From the NCBI GenBank assembly GCA_030596185.1, contig JAUVKP010000055.1, positions 1 to 7,152 on the forward strand: a DNA stretch of 7,152 nt. Direction: 5' to 3'. This DNA comes from Fidelibacterota bacterium. GTDB taxonomy: Bacteria > Fidelibacterota > Fidelibacteria > Fidelibacterales > Fidelibacteraceae. Each line of letters begins with the position of its first letter. Position 1 is the first letter of the stretch. Both the position numbers and the translations under genes were made by a program. This document shows positions 6,034-7,152 of the stretch, in pieces. A model generated the notes under the pieces. The model made no database searches, was not told where the DNA came from, and saw only the letters and a program-made list of their open reading frames with translations.

Positions 6034-7152
6034 TTAGCGGTTATTTTTATATTTTTCAATGATCTCCAGATATTTTGGGATGACAACACCATCTACAATA
6101 CTTTCCCAAGAACGGAATATGCTTGTTTGGGCGTTCTCTCCTGCCTTCTTCAGCGCTTCGCGGTCAGAGATGATCCTTAAGATCAATTCAGCAATGCTTT
6201 CTGCAGAATTTTCGCAGAGATAACCATTTTCCCCATGAATAACACCTTCGGCAGCGTTGCTTCCTTTTACAATAATTGAAGGTGTTCCAACGGCTGCGGC
6301 TTCCCGGGTGACAACCGGAGCATTATCATAAATTGACGGGAAAATAAAAAGGTCGGCTCGGGCAAAAATACTTTTTAGCACATCTCTATCAAGAATTTTG
6401 CCCAAAAATTTTACATTGTTTTTTAATCCATATCGTGCTACCCGAGTTTCGAATTCTTCTCGGGATTTTCCCTCGCCCACAAAGATCATCGTGAAATTAC
6501 AGCCGGCTTTCTTTAATAAATTCAAAGAATCAATGATCATGGAGATATTTTTTTGTTTGATCATTTGGCCAACAAAAAGAAAAACCAGCCCATCATGGGG
6601 AAGACCATATTTATTATTCGTATTTTGAACCAAAGCATCAAGGTTCGCGGGCATGGTAAAATCCGCACCATTCGGGACAACATCAACCTGTCCTTTATAA
6701 CCATAGGAAAGCAGTGTTTCGCGTGTACTTTCATTTACCGCCCAGACCGCATCGGCGTAATTGAAAAAATCCACCACCAAATGCGTCATCAACCAGGAAA
6801 TAACATCCGAGCGAGTCGCTTCTTTAAAATCATCATAAAATTTGGAATGAAAAGTTGCTACAAGAGGAACTTTTTTTTGCCGCGCATATTGTAAAGCAAT
6901 ATTACCCGAACTGAAAGGACTCTGTGCGTGGATGATATCAACATGCAGGGATCTAAGCTTTTTCCAAAGTTTTGGATTGTGTTGACCTATGCCGAGACGA
7001 TAAGGTTTGCGCAGTACAAGCGGTAGTGACGGATAGCGCAACACAGGAAATATCTCGTCATCCACATAAGCCGGATATTCGGGCGTAACCACATAAGACC
7101 GTCCATATTTCTTTTTTATCCAATACGCATAATTTCGTGTTACATTTGCCAC
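6034..7152 (-). CDS. Family-4 glycosyltransferase (GT-B fold), 5' end outside the window
   Basis: The visible 372 residues lack the N-terminus. The frame stays open to the window edge, and the first residues (ANVTRNYAYW) match a point shortly after the usual N-terminal strand and glycine loop, so roughly 20 residues are missing. Numbering here is from the edge. The N-terminal acceptor domain includes VDIIHAQSPF (71-80) and PLVATFHSKF (96-105). The C-terminal nucleotide-sugar domain begins near VVPNGADF (158-165) and includes FLFVGQMIKQKN (191-202), FVGEG (224-228), and DNAPVVTREAAAVGTPS (276-292) with Glu284, followed by the AAEGVIHGENGYL stretch (300-312). The usual EX7E pair reads DX7E (Asp276/Glu284), a variant I associate with a GT4 subgroup. 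Family members make glycolipids or other surface glycans from UDP- or GDP-sugars; donor and acceptor cannot be told here. It is upstream of the four-TM gene in a likely two-gene operon. Confidence 0.9.
   Translation of the reverse strand: MANVTRNYAYWIKKKYGRSYVVTPEYPAYVDDEIFPVLRYPSLPLVLRKPYRLGIGQHNPKLWKKLRSLHVDIIHAQSPFSSGNIALQYARQKKVPLVATFHSKFYDDFKEATRSDVISWLMTHLVVDFFNYADAVWAVNESTRETLLSYGYKGQVDVVPNGADFTMPANLDALVQNTNNKYGLPHDGLVFLFVGQMIKQKNISMIIDSLNLLKKAGCNFTMIFVGEGKSREEFETRVARYGLKNNVKFLGKILDRDVLKSIFARADLFIFPSIYDNAPVVTREAAAVGTPSIIVKGSNAAEGVIHGENGYLCENSAESIAELILRIISDREALKKAGENAQTSIFRSWESIVDGVVIPKYLEIIEKYKNNR

Noticed and set aside
6553..6894. 113-codon plus-strand open frame antisense to the glycosyltransferase
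   Set aside because: It covers conserved GT4 coding sequence on the other strand and shows no protein family signal.

Overview
The window is low-GC bacterial chromosome that looks like a Gram-negative-type, probably anaerobic, uncultured lineage. The evidence is the AT-rich codon use, a SpoIID/LytB protein outside any sporulation context, an aerotolerance-type (BatA-like) membrane protein, and intergenic heptamer repeats with an embedded GC-rich palindrome. I recall such repeats from candidate-phylum genomes such as Cloacimonadota or WOR-3. That placement is an impression, not a demonstrated assignment.

Left edge (1-619): there is no intact gene here. It holds a possible minus-strand promoter reading out of the window, a strong hairpin at 70-96, the C-terminal third of a methionine sulfoxide reductase A (114-314) without its catalytic N-terminal part, and a roughly 300-bp intergenic stretch. 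That stretch has two tracts of 7-bp repeats (319-371 and 495-559) in opposite orientation. The second tract is split by a 30-bp GC-rich palindrome; removing it restores perfect heptamer periodicity.

Centre (620-5631, plus strand): four tightly packed genes look like one transcription unit. They are a secreted SpoIID/LytB-domain protein (peptidoglycan-related), a BatA-like three-TM protein with a shrunken von Willebrand A region (8 bp downstream), the ribosome-associated GTPase HflX (ATG directly after the previous stop), and a YgjV-type membrane module fused to a GNAT-like domain (33 bp downstream; start placed at 4999). The grouping suggests cell-envelope and stress housekeeping, but no shared pathway is demonstrated.

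Right edge (5653-7152, minus strand): a convergent pair. A family-4 GT-B glycosyltransferase, 5'-truncated by the window edge, is followed after 21 bp by a small four-TM protein of unknown function. The last plus gene and this pair converge with only 21 bp between stop codons and no clear terminator.

The most interesting material is the repeat architecture at 315-619, the YgjV-GNAT fusion and the msrA remnant. I see no phage, CRISPR, rRNA or tRNA gene, and no defence system.
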